64,000 nucleotides of DNA. Origin: VRUE01 sp033856275. Its GTDB lineage: Bacteria; Actinomycetota; Thermoleophilia; Solirubrobacterales; 70-9. The stretch covers positions 9,533 through 73,532 of the forward strand of contig JAWVFJ010000038.1 of the NCBI GenBank assembly GCA_033856275.1, written 5' to 3'. The notes below the pieces were generated by a model. The model was not told the origin of the DNA, ran no database searches, and was given only the letters and a program-made list of their open reading frames with translations. This document shows, piece by piece, positions 42,573-51,411 of the stretch; position 1 is the stretch's first letter, and every line of letters begins with the position of its first letter. The position numbers were made by a program, and so were the translations under genes.

Positions 42573-45089
42573 GTGGAGGGCGCCGAAGCACTCACCGGAG
42601 GGCGGATCGAGGAGCGTGAGCTGACCAACGAGATGCGCTCGTCGTATCTCGACTACGCGATGAGCGTGATCGTCGGCCGGGCACTGCCGGACGTGCGCGA
42701 CGGCCTCAAGCCGGTGCACCGTCGCGTGCTCTACGCGATGCACGACCTCGCTCTGCAGCCCAACCGGCCCTACCGAAAGTCCGCCTTCATCGTCGGTGAG
42801 GTGATGGGCAAGTACCACCCGCATGGCGACAGCGCGATCTACGACACCCTCGCCCGCATGGCGCAGCCCTTCTCGCTGCGCTACATGCTCGTCGACGGCC
42901 AGGGCAACTTCGGCTCGATCGACGACGACCCGCCGGCCGCGATGCGGTACACCGAGGCTCGCCTGGCGCGCCTCTCGACCGAGCTGCTGCGCGACATCGA
43001 GGCGGACACGGTCGAGTGGGGACCGAACTACGACGAGTCCCAGCAGGAGCCGCTGGTCCTGCCGGCCCGCTTCCCCAACCTGCTGGTCAACGGTTCGGCC
43101 GGGATCGCGGTCGGGATGGCGACCAACATCCCGCCGCACAACCTGAGCGAGTCGATCGGCGCGGTCAAGGCCTACATCGCCAACCCCGGCATCGACCTTG
43201 CCGGGCTGATGGAGCACGTCAAAGGCCCCGACTTTCCCGGCGGAGGAATCATGAGCGCCGAAGGGATTCGCGACGCCTACGCCTCGGGCCGAGCCTCGGT
43301 GCGGATCCGCGCCCGCGCCCACGTCGAGCCGATCAAGGGCGGCCGCGACGCAATCGTCGTCACCGAGCTGCCCTTTCAAGTCAAGAAGGGCGGCGACGGC
43401 GGCCTGATCACGAAGATCGCCGACCTCGTCCGCGACAAAAAAATCACCGGCATCTCCGACCTGCGCGACGAGTCCGACCGTTCCGGCATGCGCCTTGTGA
43501 TCGAGACCAAGCGCGGCGGCGACCCCCCCGAGGTCGTGCTCAACCAGCTCTACAAGCGCACCGCGATGCAGAGCACCTTCGGCGTCAACATGGTCGCCCT
43601 GGTCGACGGCGTGCCGCGCACGCTCAGTCTCAAGGAGCTGATTGAGCACTACGTCAGTCACCAGCGCGAGGTCGTGATCCGCCGCACGCAGTACGAGCTG
43701 CGCCGTGCTGAGGCCCGCGCCCACATCCTCGAGGGTCTGCTGATCGCGCTCGACAACCTCGACGCGGTGATCGAGCTGATCCGCGGCTCAGCGGATACGG
43801 AGACAGCGAAGGCCGGTCTGATCGAGCGCTTCGAGCTGTCCGAAGAGCAGGCGCAGGCGATCCTCGACATGCGCCTCGCCCGCCTCACCGCGCTGGAGTC
43901 CGACAAGCTGCGCGAGGAGCACGAAGAACTAGCCAAGCGGATCGCCGAGTTGCGCGCGGTCCTCGGCGACCCGGCCCGGATCGACGCGGTGATCGTCGAG
44001 GAGCTCGACGAGGTCGACAAGCGCTACGGCGACGAGCGTCGCACCGAGGTCACCCACTTCGAGGGCGACATGAACATCGAGGACATGATCGCCGACCAGC
44101 AGATGGTGATTTCGATCACCCACTCGGGCTACGCCAAGCGCCTCCCTCTCGCGACCTATAGGCAGCAGCACCGCGGCGGCCGTGGCGTGATGGGGATGGA
44201 CCTGAAGGAGGACGACTACATCGAGCACCTGCACATCTGCTCGACCCATGACTTCCTGCTCTTCTTCACTAACCGCGGCAAGGTCTACCGGCTCAAGGTC
44301 TACGAGTTGCCGGAGGGCACGCGCACAGCGAAAGGGCGCGCCCTGGTCAACGTCCTGCCCCTGCGCGACGGTGAGAAGGTGACGGCGGTGATTCCGACCC
44401 GCGACTTCAGCGAGAACAAGTACCTCGTCTTCGCCACCGCCCAGGGCCTGGTCAAGAAGACCGAGTTCAAGGCCTACAACACGCCGATTCGCGCCGACGG
44501 GATCATCGCGATCAAGATCCGCGACACCGATGAACTGGTCCAGGTGCGGTTGACCTCAGGCGACGACGACATCCTGCTCGTCTCCAAGTCCGGACATGCC
44601 TCGCGCTTCTCCGAGGAAGCGGTGCGCCCGATGGGCCGCGACACCAGCGGCGTCAAGGGAATGAACGTCTCCGCCAAAGTCAACGGCAAATCGAACAGGG
44701 TGTTGGCGATGGACGTCGCCCGCGACGACTCTGAGCTCTTCGTCGTCACCGAGAACGGCTACGGCAAGCGCACCTCGGTCGCCGAGTACCCGGTCAAGGG
44801 GCGCGGCACCAAGGGTGTGCTGACGGCGAAGTTGACGGAAAAGAAGGGCGGCCTCGCCGGCGCCCTGATCGTCCGCGAGCACCAGGACCTCCTCTTCATC
44901 TCCCAGAACGGCATGGTCCAGCGGACTCGGGCCGGCGGCATCTCCCAGATGGGCCGACCGACCCAGGGGGTGCGGGTGATGAACATGAAGGACGACGACT
45001 GCGTCTCAGCCGTAGCTCTCGTGGTCGACGACGATTCACCTGTGGACGAGCCGGACGGGCAAGAGCAGCTGCCTGAGCCGTTCGAGTAG
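42573..45089 (+). CDS. gyrA: DNA gyrase subunit A
   Basis: About 838 residues. The winged-helix region has SYLDYAMSVIVGRALPDVRDGLKPVHRRVL and the quinolone-determining segment KYHPHGDSAIYDTLARM with Ser and Asp at the usual positions. The catalytic Tyr lies in AAMRYTEARL (about residue 126). The C-terminal beta-pinwheel carries the GyrA box RQQHRGGRGVMGMD near 531. GTG at 42573 is preferred over TTG at 42558 because GGCGGGTGA precedes it. The acidic tail ends EQLPEPFE. Confidence 0.97.
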   Translation: MEGAEALTGGRIEERELTNEMRSSYLDYAMSVIVGRALPDVRDGLKPVHRRVLYAMHDLALQPNRPYRKSAFIVGEVMGKYHPHGDSAIYDTLARMAQPFSLRYMLVDGQGNFGSIDDDPPAAMRYTEARLARLSTELLRDIEADTVEWGPNYDESQQEPLVLPARFPNLLVNGSAGIAVGMATNIPPHNLSESIGAVKAYIANPGIDLAGLMEHVKGPDFPGGGIMSAEGIRDAYASGRASVRIRARAHVEPIKGGRDAIVVTELPFQVKKGGDGGLITKIADLVRDKKITGISDLRDESDRSGMRLVIETKRGGDPPEVVLNQLYKRTAMQSTFGVNMVALVDGVPRTLSLKELIEHYVSHQREVVIRRTQYELRRAEARAHILEGLLIALDNLDAVIELIRGSADTETAKAGLIERFELSEEQAQAILDMRLARLTALESDKLREEHEELAKRIAELRAVLGDPARIDAVIVEELDEVDKRYGDERRTEVTHFEGDMNIEDMIADQQMVISITHSGYAKRLPLATYRQQHRGGRGVMGMDLKEDDYIEHLHICSTHDFLLFFTNRGKVYRLKVYELPEGTRTAKGRALVNVLPLRDGEKVTAVIPTRDFSENKYLVFATAQGLVKKTEFKAYNTPIRADGIIAIKIRDTDELVQVRLTSGDDDILLVSKSGHASRFSEEAVRPMGRDTSGVKGMNVSAKVNGKSNRVLAMDVARDDSELFVVTENGYGKRTSVAEYPVKGRGTKGVLTAKLTEKKGGLAGALIVREHQDLLFISQNGMVQRTRAGGISQMGRPTQGVRVMNMKDDDCVSAVALVVDDDSPVDEPDGQEQLPEPFE

Positions 45090-45129
45090 GGGTGTCTCCG
45101 ACGCCCTCAGCCGGACCGCTAGCTCTGCG

Positions 45130-45489
45130 TCAAGAGCTGAAGATGTAGTCGACGATGGTGATGCAGCCGCTCAGGTGCCTGGGGCTTGGCTCGCTGGCGT
45201 TTTCGATTCGAGTGGCGGACCAGCAGCCGAGGCCATGGACGTCGACCCTGTAGCTGACGTCTCCGCTGAACTGGGAGTCATGGCGGCTGCAGGCCCAAGC
45301 GTCGTTGTGTAGGTGACGGCAGGCTCCCGAGGAGAGCGAGCTACCGACCGAAGCCTGCAGTGCCCCACCATCGACTCCGAGAATGGCTGTGGGGCGACAG
45401 GCGAAGAAGGCAAGGAACGCGAGGACGACGAGGCTTGCTCCGATCCAGGCCATTGTCGCGAGGCGCCTTGAGGATCTACGATTGTCCAC
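45130..45489 (-). CDS. Small membrane-anchored protein, unknown
   Basis: A 119-residue protein with one N-terminal helix (MAWIGASLVVLAFLAFFAC) and an exported domain of about 85 residues with four cysteines (ACRHL, WACSRH, LGCWSA, SGCITI), compatible with two disulfides. The GTG at 45489 is used; an ATG at 45453 is possible. I do not recognise the family. It converges on gyrA. Confidence 0.6.
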   Translation of the reverse strand: MDNRRSSRRLATMAWIGASLVVLAFLAFFACRPTAILGVDGGALQASVGSSLSSGACRHLHNDAWACSRHDSQFSGDVSYRVDVHGLGCWSATRIENASEPSPRHLSGCITIVDYIFSS

Positions 45490-45515
45490 GCGAGAATCCT
45501 AATCAGCGCGTCCCC

Positions 45516-46022
45516 CTACGCTGCGGCCGGAAGGTACTGCTGCCAGTTATCGGGAATGCTTGGACTGGCCACCTGAATAAAGACTGTGGGCCCCGGCGCC
45601 TTCGGGGCGATCTTCGGGTGCATGTGGATCTCGCGGGGGAGGCGGTTGCCCTTGCGGCGGTTGCAGGATGCGCAGGCGGCGACGATGTTCTCCCAGACGG
45701 ATTTGCCGCCGCGGCTGCGGGGGATCACGTGGTCGACCGTGAGGCCAGACTTGCGGGAGCCGCAGTATTGGCAGGTCCATGAATCCCGCGCCAGCACCGC
45801 GCGGCGAGTGATCTTCCTCCTGTGCGCTTCCCTAGGGATCCGCACGTAGTTGGTCAGACGGATCACGTCGGGGCGCTCCATCGTCATGTGCTCGGAGTGG
45901 ATCGCGCCCTCGCGGCGCTCGAGCAGCTCGGCCTTTTCCTTCAAAAGCAGCACAGCCGCCCTTCTCAACGTGCACACGTTGATCGGCTCATACGTCGCAT
46001 TGAGAACAAGGACGCGTGCCAT
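45516..46022 (-). CDS. HNH endonuclease family protein
   Basis: A 168-residue protein. The start MARVLVLNATYEPINVCTLRRA is the typical N-terminus of the actinobacterial stand-alone HNH family. A zinc-stabilised HNH domain follows: CQYCGSRKSGLTVDHVIPRSRGGKSVWENIVAACASCNRRKGNRLP, with the DH motif and Asn/His finger. No partner gene suggests a restriction system or mobile element. The role is unknown but probably housekeeping, since the gene is next to pheA. Confidence 0.9.
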   Translation of the reverse strand: MARVLVLNATYEPINVCTLRRAAVLLLKEKAELLERREGAIHSEHMTMERPDVIRLTNYVRIPREAHRRKITRRAVLARDSWTCQYCGSRKSGLTVDHVIPRSRGGKSVWENIVAACASCNRRKGNRLPREIHMHPKIAPKAPGPTVFIQVASPSIPDNWQQYLPAAA

Positions 46023-46036
46023 ATTGCTCGGGAATT

Positions 46037-46873
46037 CTACGCAGTCGGGTAGGAGCCCAAGATCCGAACCGAATCGGCCTTGCCCCGCAGCGCCTTCACA
46101 GCCTCGTTCACGGCTGGCTGGGAAAGCGCTCCCTCGAGGTCGCAAAAGAACATGTAGCGGCCCAATTCGAGGCGCAACGGGCGCGACTCGATGCGGGTCA
46201 GGTTGACCTCGCGGCTGGAGAACTCCCGCAGCGCGTCGACCAGCGCGCCGGGATGGTCCTCGCCCAGCTCCGAGAAGACCAGTGACGTCTTCCAAGCGTG
46301 CCCGCCGACCGGCTCGGTTCCTTCCGGCGCGATCCAGACGAAGCGGGTGACGTTGTTGGTCTCGTCCTCGATCCCTTCGCGCAGGATCGTGCAGCCGTAG
46401 AGCTCGGCCGCCGCGTGGGCGCCTATCGCCGCCCAGGGCGCCTCGGACTCGCTGACGGACTTGACTGCCTCGGCGGTGCTCTCGACGCCCTGCAGCGAGG
46501 CACGGGAAAGCTCATCGCGGAGGAAGCGCGCGCATTGCGCCAACGGCTGGGGATGCGACACCACCCGCTCGATCCGGTCCAGCTCGAGCGGTGTGCGGAC
46601 GATAAGCACCGGCCGCACGGCAAAGTCGTACTCGCCGACGATCGTCACCCCCTGGGCGTCGAACGCGAGGGCGTCGAGGGTGCTGCGCACCGAACCCTCG
46701 ATTGAGTTCTCGAAGGGAACGAGAGCGCGCTCAGCCTCGCCGCGCTCAACCGCGAGGATCGCGTCGCGGATCGTCGGCGTTCGCAGCGACTCGTAGCCGA
46801 CGCCCGCCTCGAGCGCCTCCCGCAGGGCATCCTCGGTGAAGGTCCCGGCCGGTCCCAGATAGGCGATCCGCAC
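46037..46873 (-). CDS. pheA: Prephenate dehydratase
   Basis: A 278-residue enzyme converting prephenate to phenylpyruvate for phenylalanine synthesis. Catalytic-domain marks are YLGPAGTFTEDAL, VPFENSIEGSVRSTLDAL, SHPQPLAQCARFL, STAEAVK and NNVTRFVWI (the Thr-Arg-Phe motif). A C-terminal ACT domain has GALVDALREFSSREVNLTRIESRP, the phenylalanine-binding ESRP site, so feedback inhibition is expected. It is a stand-alone enzyme without chorismate mutase. Confidence 0.95.
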   Translation of the reverse strand: MRIAYLGPAGTFTEDALREALEAGVGYESLRTPTIRDAILAVERGEAERALVPFENSIEGSVRSTLDALAFDAQGVTIVGEYDFAVRPVLIVRTPLELDRIERVVSHPQPLAQCARFLRDELSRASLQGVESTAEAVKSVSESEAPWAAIGAHAAAELYGCTILREGIEDETNNVTRFVWIAPEGTEPVGGHAWKTSLVFSELGEDHPGALVDALREFSSREVNLTRIESRPLRLELGRYMFFCDLEGALSQPAVNEAVKALRGKADSVRILGSYPTA

Positions 46874-46884
46874 GAGGGGAGCCC

Positions 46885-47928
46885 CTATTCGAAGGCGACC
46901 GTGTAGCTGGCTTCGTTGTTCGTCGCGACCTGCTCCCCCGGCACCGTGTCGACTTTGATTTCCAGCGTCACTTCGCCACTCGGCGCCGGGGTCAGCGGGA
47001 TCACCGCGGTCGAGGATTCGCCGGCGCCGATGCTGTCGATCGTGCCCGAGAGCGTGGTTCCACCGCTGACCGAGACCGAGACGTTGATCCCGTTCTCGGT
47101 CGATTCCCCCTGATTTTCAACTTCAACTTCAACTTCGGGGGTGCCTTCGCTGCTGACCGAAGTGGTCGATTCGGGGGTGAGTTCAGTGCCGTTAATGCTG
47201 GTGCTGATCAGGCCGAGGCCGTGCACGCTCGTCGTTTCCGAGCTGCTCGAACCGCTCACAGAGGCAAGTGAGGCGCTGACTTCGCTTTCGTCGAGCCAGC
47301 GGGTTTCGTCGGGCAGGAAGACGCTTTTCGGCACGTCAGAGCCATCGATGCCGTTGGCGGCAAGGACGCCGTTGATCTCGGGCCGCACCACCGCCGCATA
47401 GAGGACATCGGCGGCAAGCAGCTTCCGCATCTGCATCGCGATGCTTTTTGTCGCTTGTTGCGACCCGACGTCGCCGAGTGCCGTGCTCATCTTTTCGGCG
47501 ATTTCGCTCATCGCGCTCGCCCGCAACTCGTAGACCAGTTCGAGCGCGTTCTGGGCGTGGCTCATGTCGCCCGGCGTGTCGAGGCCGTCGACGCGGCTGG
47601 CGTAGTTGTCCATCGCGCTGCGGTCGGCACTGACCTGGTTGATGAATTCGGTCACCGAAAGGCTGCCTGGGTCTTCGAGCTTGTCGAAGAAGGCTTTGCT
47701 CCTCTGCTTGGTCTCTTCGACGATCTGGGTGACGTTGCGGGCATAGTCGCTGAGCGCCCGACTCTTGCGCGCGTCGAGACAGCCCTTGACTCCGAGCACG
47801 ATCAAGATCAGCAGCAAGAGGCCGCCGCCGAGAGCAAGGCCACGGCGCAGCAGGATCTGTTGCCGTTCAGGGCGACGGCGTGGCCGTGGCCGTCGACCCG
47901 GCCGGGTTGAGGGGGAAGAATCCTCCAA
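46885..47928 (-). CDS. Membrane-anchored protein with C-terminal CARDB-like domain
   Basis: About 347 residues. The basic N-terminus (SSPSTRPGRRPRPRRRPERQQ) leads to a helix (LALGGGLLLLILIVLGVKGCL), a helical region (about 60-230) and a beta-rich C-terminus (VEVEVENQGESTENGINVSVSVSGG..., VPGEQVATNNEASYTV) typical of CARDB/adhesion-type domains. The start is uncertain: TTG at 47928 gives MEDSSPSTRPGRR; an ATG at 47985 would put its start on top of the start of the divergent kinase gene. The function is unknown. Glu codons here are mostly GAA. Confidence 0.7.
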   Translation of the reverse strand: MEDSSPSTRPGRRPRPRRRPERQQILLRRGLALGGGLLLLILIVLGVKGCLDARKSRALSDYARNVTQIVEETKQRSKAFFDKLEDPGSLSVTEFINQVSADRSAMDNYASRVDGLDTPGDMSHAQNALELVYELRASAMSEIAEKMSTALGDVGSQQATKSIAMQMRKLLAADVLYAAVVRPEINGVLAANGIDGSDVPKSVFLPDETRWLDESEVSASLASVSGSSSSETTSVHGLGLISTSINGTELTPESTTSVSSEGTPEVEVEVENQGESTENGINVSVSVSGGTTLSGTIDSIGAGESSTAVIPLTPAPSGEVTLEIKVDTVPGEQVATNNEASYTVAFE

Positions 47929-47984
47929 GAAGCAGGGAGTATGTCGCAGGAGGAAGCGGATTCGCGGCGAAGGCGGAGAGTGCA

Positions 47985-48905
47985 TTGGTCGGTTCGCTTG
48001 TCCTCAACCGCTTCTTGATCGAGCGCCGCATCGGCAGCGGCGGCTTCGGCACGGTCTACGAGGCGTGGGACGGTCGCCTCGAGCGGCCGGTCGCCGTCAA
48101 GGCGATCGAATCGAGTGGCTCTGAGGGTTCGGACCGGGTGTTGCGCGAGGCCCAGGCAGCAGCTCGCCTCAATCACCCCGGGATCGTCACGCTGTATGAG
48201 ATGGGCGAGGAGGACGGCAACGCCCTGCTCGTTACCGAGCTGGTCGACGGCACGACGCTCGCCCGCTTGAATCGCGACGGCACGCTCAGCGACCGCGAGA
48301 TCGGTGAGATCGGCGCCGATCTCTGCGAGGCGCTCGACCATGCCCACGAGCGCGCCGTCGTGCACCGCGACATCAAGCCGCAGAACGTACTCGTCACCGA
48401 CGGAGGAGAGCCGAGCGCGAAGCTGATGGACTTCGGTGTCGCCCGCCTCACCGACGCCGCCGCGCTGACCGCGCCCGGCGACGTCGTCGGCACCCTCGCC
48501 TACATGGCGCCCGAGCAAGCAGAGGGTCATGCTGTCGGCCCCGCCGCCGATGTCTACGCCCTGGCCCTGATGCTGTACGAGAGCTGGAGCGGCGAGCACC
48601 CGACCCGGCGCTCGACTCCGGCGGCCACGGCGCGCGCGATCGGCGCCCGGATGAGGCCGCTGCGCAGGCTGCGCTCAGACCTGCCGCACGAGCTCTGTGA
48701 CACGGTCGACGCCTGCCTGGAAACCCGTCCGGATCGGCGTCCGTCCTTGGAGGAGTTGGGCGGCGCGATCGAAAGCTCGCTCGACCGCCTCGCGGAGCAT
48801 CCTCCCCGCAGCGAGCGTTCTTTGTCCTTGCGTCTTGGCGCGATCGCCCTCGCCGCAGCCCTTGGCGCCTGGCTCGCCGTCGGTCACGGCGTCCTGCTCC
48901 CGTAG
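47985..48905 (+). CDS. Serine/threonine protein kinase, short form
   Basis: A 306-residue eukaryotic-type kinase: IERRIGSGGFGTVYEAW (Gly loop), VAVKAIES (Lys), VVHRDIKPQNVL (catalytic loop), LMDFGVARL (DFG) and AYMAPEQAEG. One C-terminal helix (LSLRLGAIALAAALGAWLAV) anchors it, with almost no external sensor domain. TTG at 47985 is chosen since GGCGGAGAG lies six bases upstream. Its position directly ahead of fhaA suggests it belongs to the cell-wall signalling cluster, perhaps in the PknA role; that is inferred. Confidence 0.9.
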   Translation: MVGSLVLNRFLIERRIGSGGFGTVYEAWDGRLERPVAVKAIESSGSEGSDRVLREAQAAARLNHPGIVTLYEMGEEDGNALLVTELVDGTTLARLNRDGTLSDREIGEIGADLCEALDHAHERAVVHRDIKPQNVLVTDGGEPSAKLMDFGVARLTDAAALTAPGDVVGTLAYMAPEQAEGHAVGPAADVYALALMLYESWSGEHPTRRSTPAATARAIGARMRPLRRLRSDLPHELCDTVDACLETRPDRRPSLEELGGAIESSLDRLAEHPPRSERSLSLRLGAIALAAALGAWLAVGHGVLLP

Positions 48906-48965
48906 GATTTCAGCCGGCCTTCCCGCCAACCGGGGCGTTGGCCGCGCTCGCGAAAAGGAGCCACG

Positions 48966-49739
48966 ATCAGCGTTCTACGTAACCTCGAGAGTCGGATCGA
49001 AGGCCTTGTCGAGGGGGTCTTCAGCCGTGCCTTCAGCTCTGAGGTGCAGCCGGTTGAGCTGGCCCGCAAGCTGGCCAAGGAGATGGACGCCCACAAGACG
49101 GCCGGCGTGGCGCGCGTCTACGTCCCCAACGAGTACACGGTTTTTCTCTCGAGCAAGGACCGGGTCAAGCTCGAAGGCTATGAGCGGTCGTTGGAGCAGG
49201 AGCTCTCTGGTTACCTGCTCGAGCACGCACGGCGGCGCAACTACGATCTGCTCACCCGTCCCGCGGTCGAGTTCAAGACCGACGAGCGGCTGCGCCTCGG
49301 TGAGTTCGGCATCCAGACGCGGCTGGTCAAGCCGCCGGCCCACGAGGGCGAGGCGCCGAGCCAGGGGGAGGAGGGCCACACGATGGTCTACTCGGCGGTC
49401 AAAGAGCGCGGCGCGGCGCAGCCGAGCCCCGAGCAACGCGCGGAAGCGATGGTGGCGACGCGCGCCGTCGTCTCCCTCGACGACCGACGCTACGTGCTGG
49501 AGGGACCGCGGGCGACGATCGGCCGTTCGAAGGGAGCGGAGTGCGTGCTCAGCGATCCCAACGTCTCGCGCCGCCACGCCGAGCTGCGCCGCACACAGAC
49601 CGGCGACTGGACAATCGCCGACCTCGGCTCGACCAACGGCATCAAGGTAAACGGCCGCCGCGTCTCTTCCTCGCGGCTCAGTCCCGGTGACCAGGTGACG
49701 CTCGGCACCACGACATTCCTGTTCGAGATCGAGCAGTGA
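48966..49739 (+). CDS. fhaA: FHA-domain protein FhaA, apparent ATC start
   Basis: 257 residues from the proposed start. The N-terminal DUF3662 domain is SVLRNLESRIEGLVEGVFSR and EVQPVELARKLAKEMD; the FHA domain is at about 170-245 (TIGRSKGAECVLSDPNVSRRHAEL, DLGSTNGIKVNG), which binds phosphothreonine. No ATG, GTG or TTG lies in frame before the conserved helix; an ATC at 48966 sits six bases after AAAAGGAG and gives (M)SVLRN, the usual FhaA start. The next standard start, GTG at 49044, would remove 26 conserved residues. Confidence 0.9.
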   Translation: MSVLRNLESRIEGLVEGVFSRAFSSEVQPVELARKLAKEMDAHKTAGVARVYVPNEYTVFLSSKDRVKLEGYERSLEQELSGYLLEHARRRNYDLLTRPAVEFKTDERLRLGEFGIQTRLVKPPAHEGEAPSQGEEGHTMVYSAVKERGAAQPSPEQRAEAMVATRAVVSLDDRRYVLEGPRATIGRSKGAECVLSDPNVSRRHAELRRTQTGDWTIADLGSTNGIKVNGRRVSSSRLSPGDQVTLGTTTFLFEIEQ

Positions 49740-49752
49740 GCGCTCCGTCCTA

Positions 49753-50226
49753 GTGGACTACGCTCCGATCTCCGTCTTCCTCAAGTTCGGCTTCCTCGCC
49801 GTCCTCTATCTCTTCCTGCTCTGGATCGCGCGTAGTGCCCTCAAGGACCTCCGCCGCACGGTCTCGCCGGCGCCGGACGCGACCGGCTTCCACCAGGCTC
49901 CCGGGTTTTCCCCTCAGCCCAGCGCCACCGACGCTTGGCTGATTGCCGAGCGCGGCGGCGGCCTCGATCCCGGCGAGCGCTTCGACCTGATCGGCGGCCT
50001 CTCGATCGGCCGCTCGGCGGAAGCCGACGTGCGGATCGAGGACCGCTATGCCTCCGGCGTCCACGCCAGGATCTTCAGTCGCGATGGACGCACCTACGTC
50101 GAGGACATGAACTCCACCAACGGCACCCTGCTCAACGACGCCACCCTCAACGGGGAGGCGGAGCTGATCGACGGCGACGTGGTACGGATCGGCGACACCG
50201 AGTTCAGATACGAGGCCGGGGGCTAG
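49753..50226 (+). CDS. fhaB: FHA-domain membrane protein FhaB
   Basis: A 157-residue protein: an N-terminal helix (FLKFGFLAVLYLFLLWIA, about 9-27), a Pro-rich linker and a C-terminal FHA domain (SIGRSAEADVRIEDRYASGVHARIF, DMNSTNGTLLN). Mycobacterial FhaB (FipA) links PknB signalling to septal peptidoglycan synthesis. It starts at GTG 13 bases after fhaA and is followed 3 bases later by pstP. Confidence 0.94.
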   Translation: MDYAPISVFLKFGFLAVLYLFLLWIARSALKDLRRTVSPAPDATGFHQAPGFSPQPSATDAWLIAERGGGLDPGERFDLIGGLSIGRSAEADVRIEDRYASGVHARIFSRDGRTYVEDMNSTNGTLLNDATLNGEAELIDGDVVRIGDTEFRYEAGG

Positions 50227-50229
50227 CGC

Positions 50230-51411
50230 GTGTTGCGAATCGACGACCAGGCCTTCCGCTCGGACACCGGCCGCCAGCGCAACGCCAACGAGGACTCCTA
50301 CTTCGTGCGAGCGCCGATCTTCGTCGTCGCCGATGGGATGGGGGGCGCCCAGGCGGGCGAGGTTGCGTCCAAAGCCGCCGCCGATGCCTTCGACGTCGAC
50401 CTGCCCGGGGACCCGCCCGAGCGCGTTCTGCGCGAGACGATCCTTGCCGCCAACCGCAGGATTCACGAGCTCGCCCGCGCCGATCCCTCACGCGCCGGCA
50501 TGGGGACGACCCTGACCGCCGCGATCGTCGATGCAGCCGGCGAAGAGGTGGCAATCGGGCACGTCGGCGACAGCCGCGCCTACCGCCTGCGCGCCGGCAA
50601 GCTCGAGCAGCTCACCCGCGATCATTCGCTGGTCGAGGAGATGCGGCGCAAGGGGCAGCTCACCGATGCCCAGGCCGAGGACCATCCGCAGCGCTCGATC
50701 ATCACCCGCGCGCTCGGCCCCGAGCCGGAGGTTGAGCCTGACATCCAAACGGTCCCCGCTGCTCCCGGGGACGTCTTCCTGATCTGCTCGGACGGGCTGA
50801 CAACGATGCTTGACGAGAAGCAGATCGCCAAGCTGCTGAGCGGCGCCACTTCGATGAGCGCCGCGGTTCGCGCTCTCATCGACGAAGCAAACCGCGCCGG
50901 GGGCCGCGACAACATCACCGCCCTGGCCTTCCGGCTCGAAGACGCCGCGGCACCGCAGAAGCAGGGTCACGACGACGCGACGCTAGTCGGCAGCTCGGCG
51001 GCGGAGGCCGGGCTGACCGGTACCGAGGTACGACGACGCGCAGCCGCGGCAGCCGCGCGAGGCCGACGCGACCAGCTCGTGGCCAAGCAACCCCGCCGCG
51101 GCCTACGCCGAGCATTGAAGGTGCTCGCCGTGATCGCCGTACTTGGGGCGCTTGCATTCGGCGCCTGGTATGGCAATCGCCAGGTCTGGTTCCTCGGCAC
51201 CGACGACAGCGGTCGCGTCGCCCTCTACCGCGGCCTGCCCTACGAACTTCCCTTCGGGATCGAGCTCTTCGAAGAGCGCTACGCCAGCCCGATCCAGACT
51301 GCTTCGCTGCCCCCGAGGCGTGCCGATACGGTCAGCGGCCACGACCTGCGCTCCCGCGACGACGCAGCCTCACTGGTCGAAGACATCGAAAAATCGCAAG
51401 GGATTCGATGA
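50230..51411 (+). CDS. pstP: PP2C-type Ser/Thr phosphatase PstP
   Basis: A 393-residue PPM phosphatase. Metal-site motifs are SDTGRQRNANEDSYF, VVADGMGGAQAGE, IGHVGDSRAYRL, LICSDGLT and GGRDNITALAF. A basic linker (about 268-290) precedes a single helix (LAVIAVLGALAFGAWYG) and a short external tail. It reverses PknB-type phosphorylation. It overlaps the next gene by four bases. Confidence 0.95.
   Translation: MLRIDDQAFRSDTGRQRNANEDSYFVRAPIFVVADGMGGAQAGEVASKAAADAFDVDLPGDPPERVLRETILAANRRIHELARADPSRAGMGTTLTAAIVDAAGEEVAIGHVGDSRAYRLRAGKLEQLTRDHSLVEEMRRKGQLTDAQAEDHPQRSIITRALGPEPEVEPDIQTVPAAPGDVFLICSDGLTTMLDEKQIAKLLSGATSMSAAVRALIDEANRAGGRDNITALAFRLEDAAAPQKQGHDDATLVGSSAAEAGLTGTEVRRRAAAAAARGRRDQLVAKQPRRGLRRALKVLAVIAVLGALAFGAWYGNRQVWFLGTDDSGRVALYRGLPYELPFGIELFEERYASPIQTASLPPRRADTVSGHDLRSRDDAASLVEDIEKSQGIR

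Noticed and set aside
45516..46022. HNH protein as part of a homing element or restriction system
   Set aside because: It is a widespread stand-alone family in actinobacteria, with no methyltransferase, intron or integrase nearby.
48905..48966. A frameshift at the start of fhaA instead of an ATC start
   Set aside because: The reading frame is intact and the ribosome-binding site is correctly spaced from the ATC. A base error at the start codon cannot be excluded, so it is kept as a caveat.
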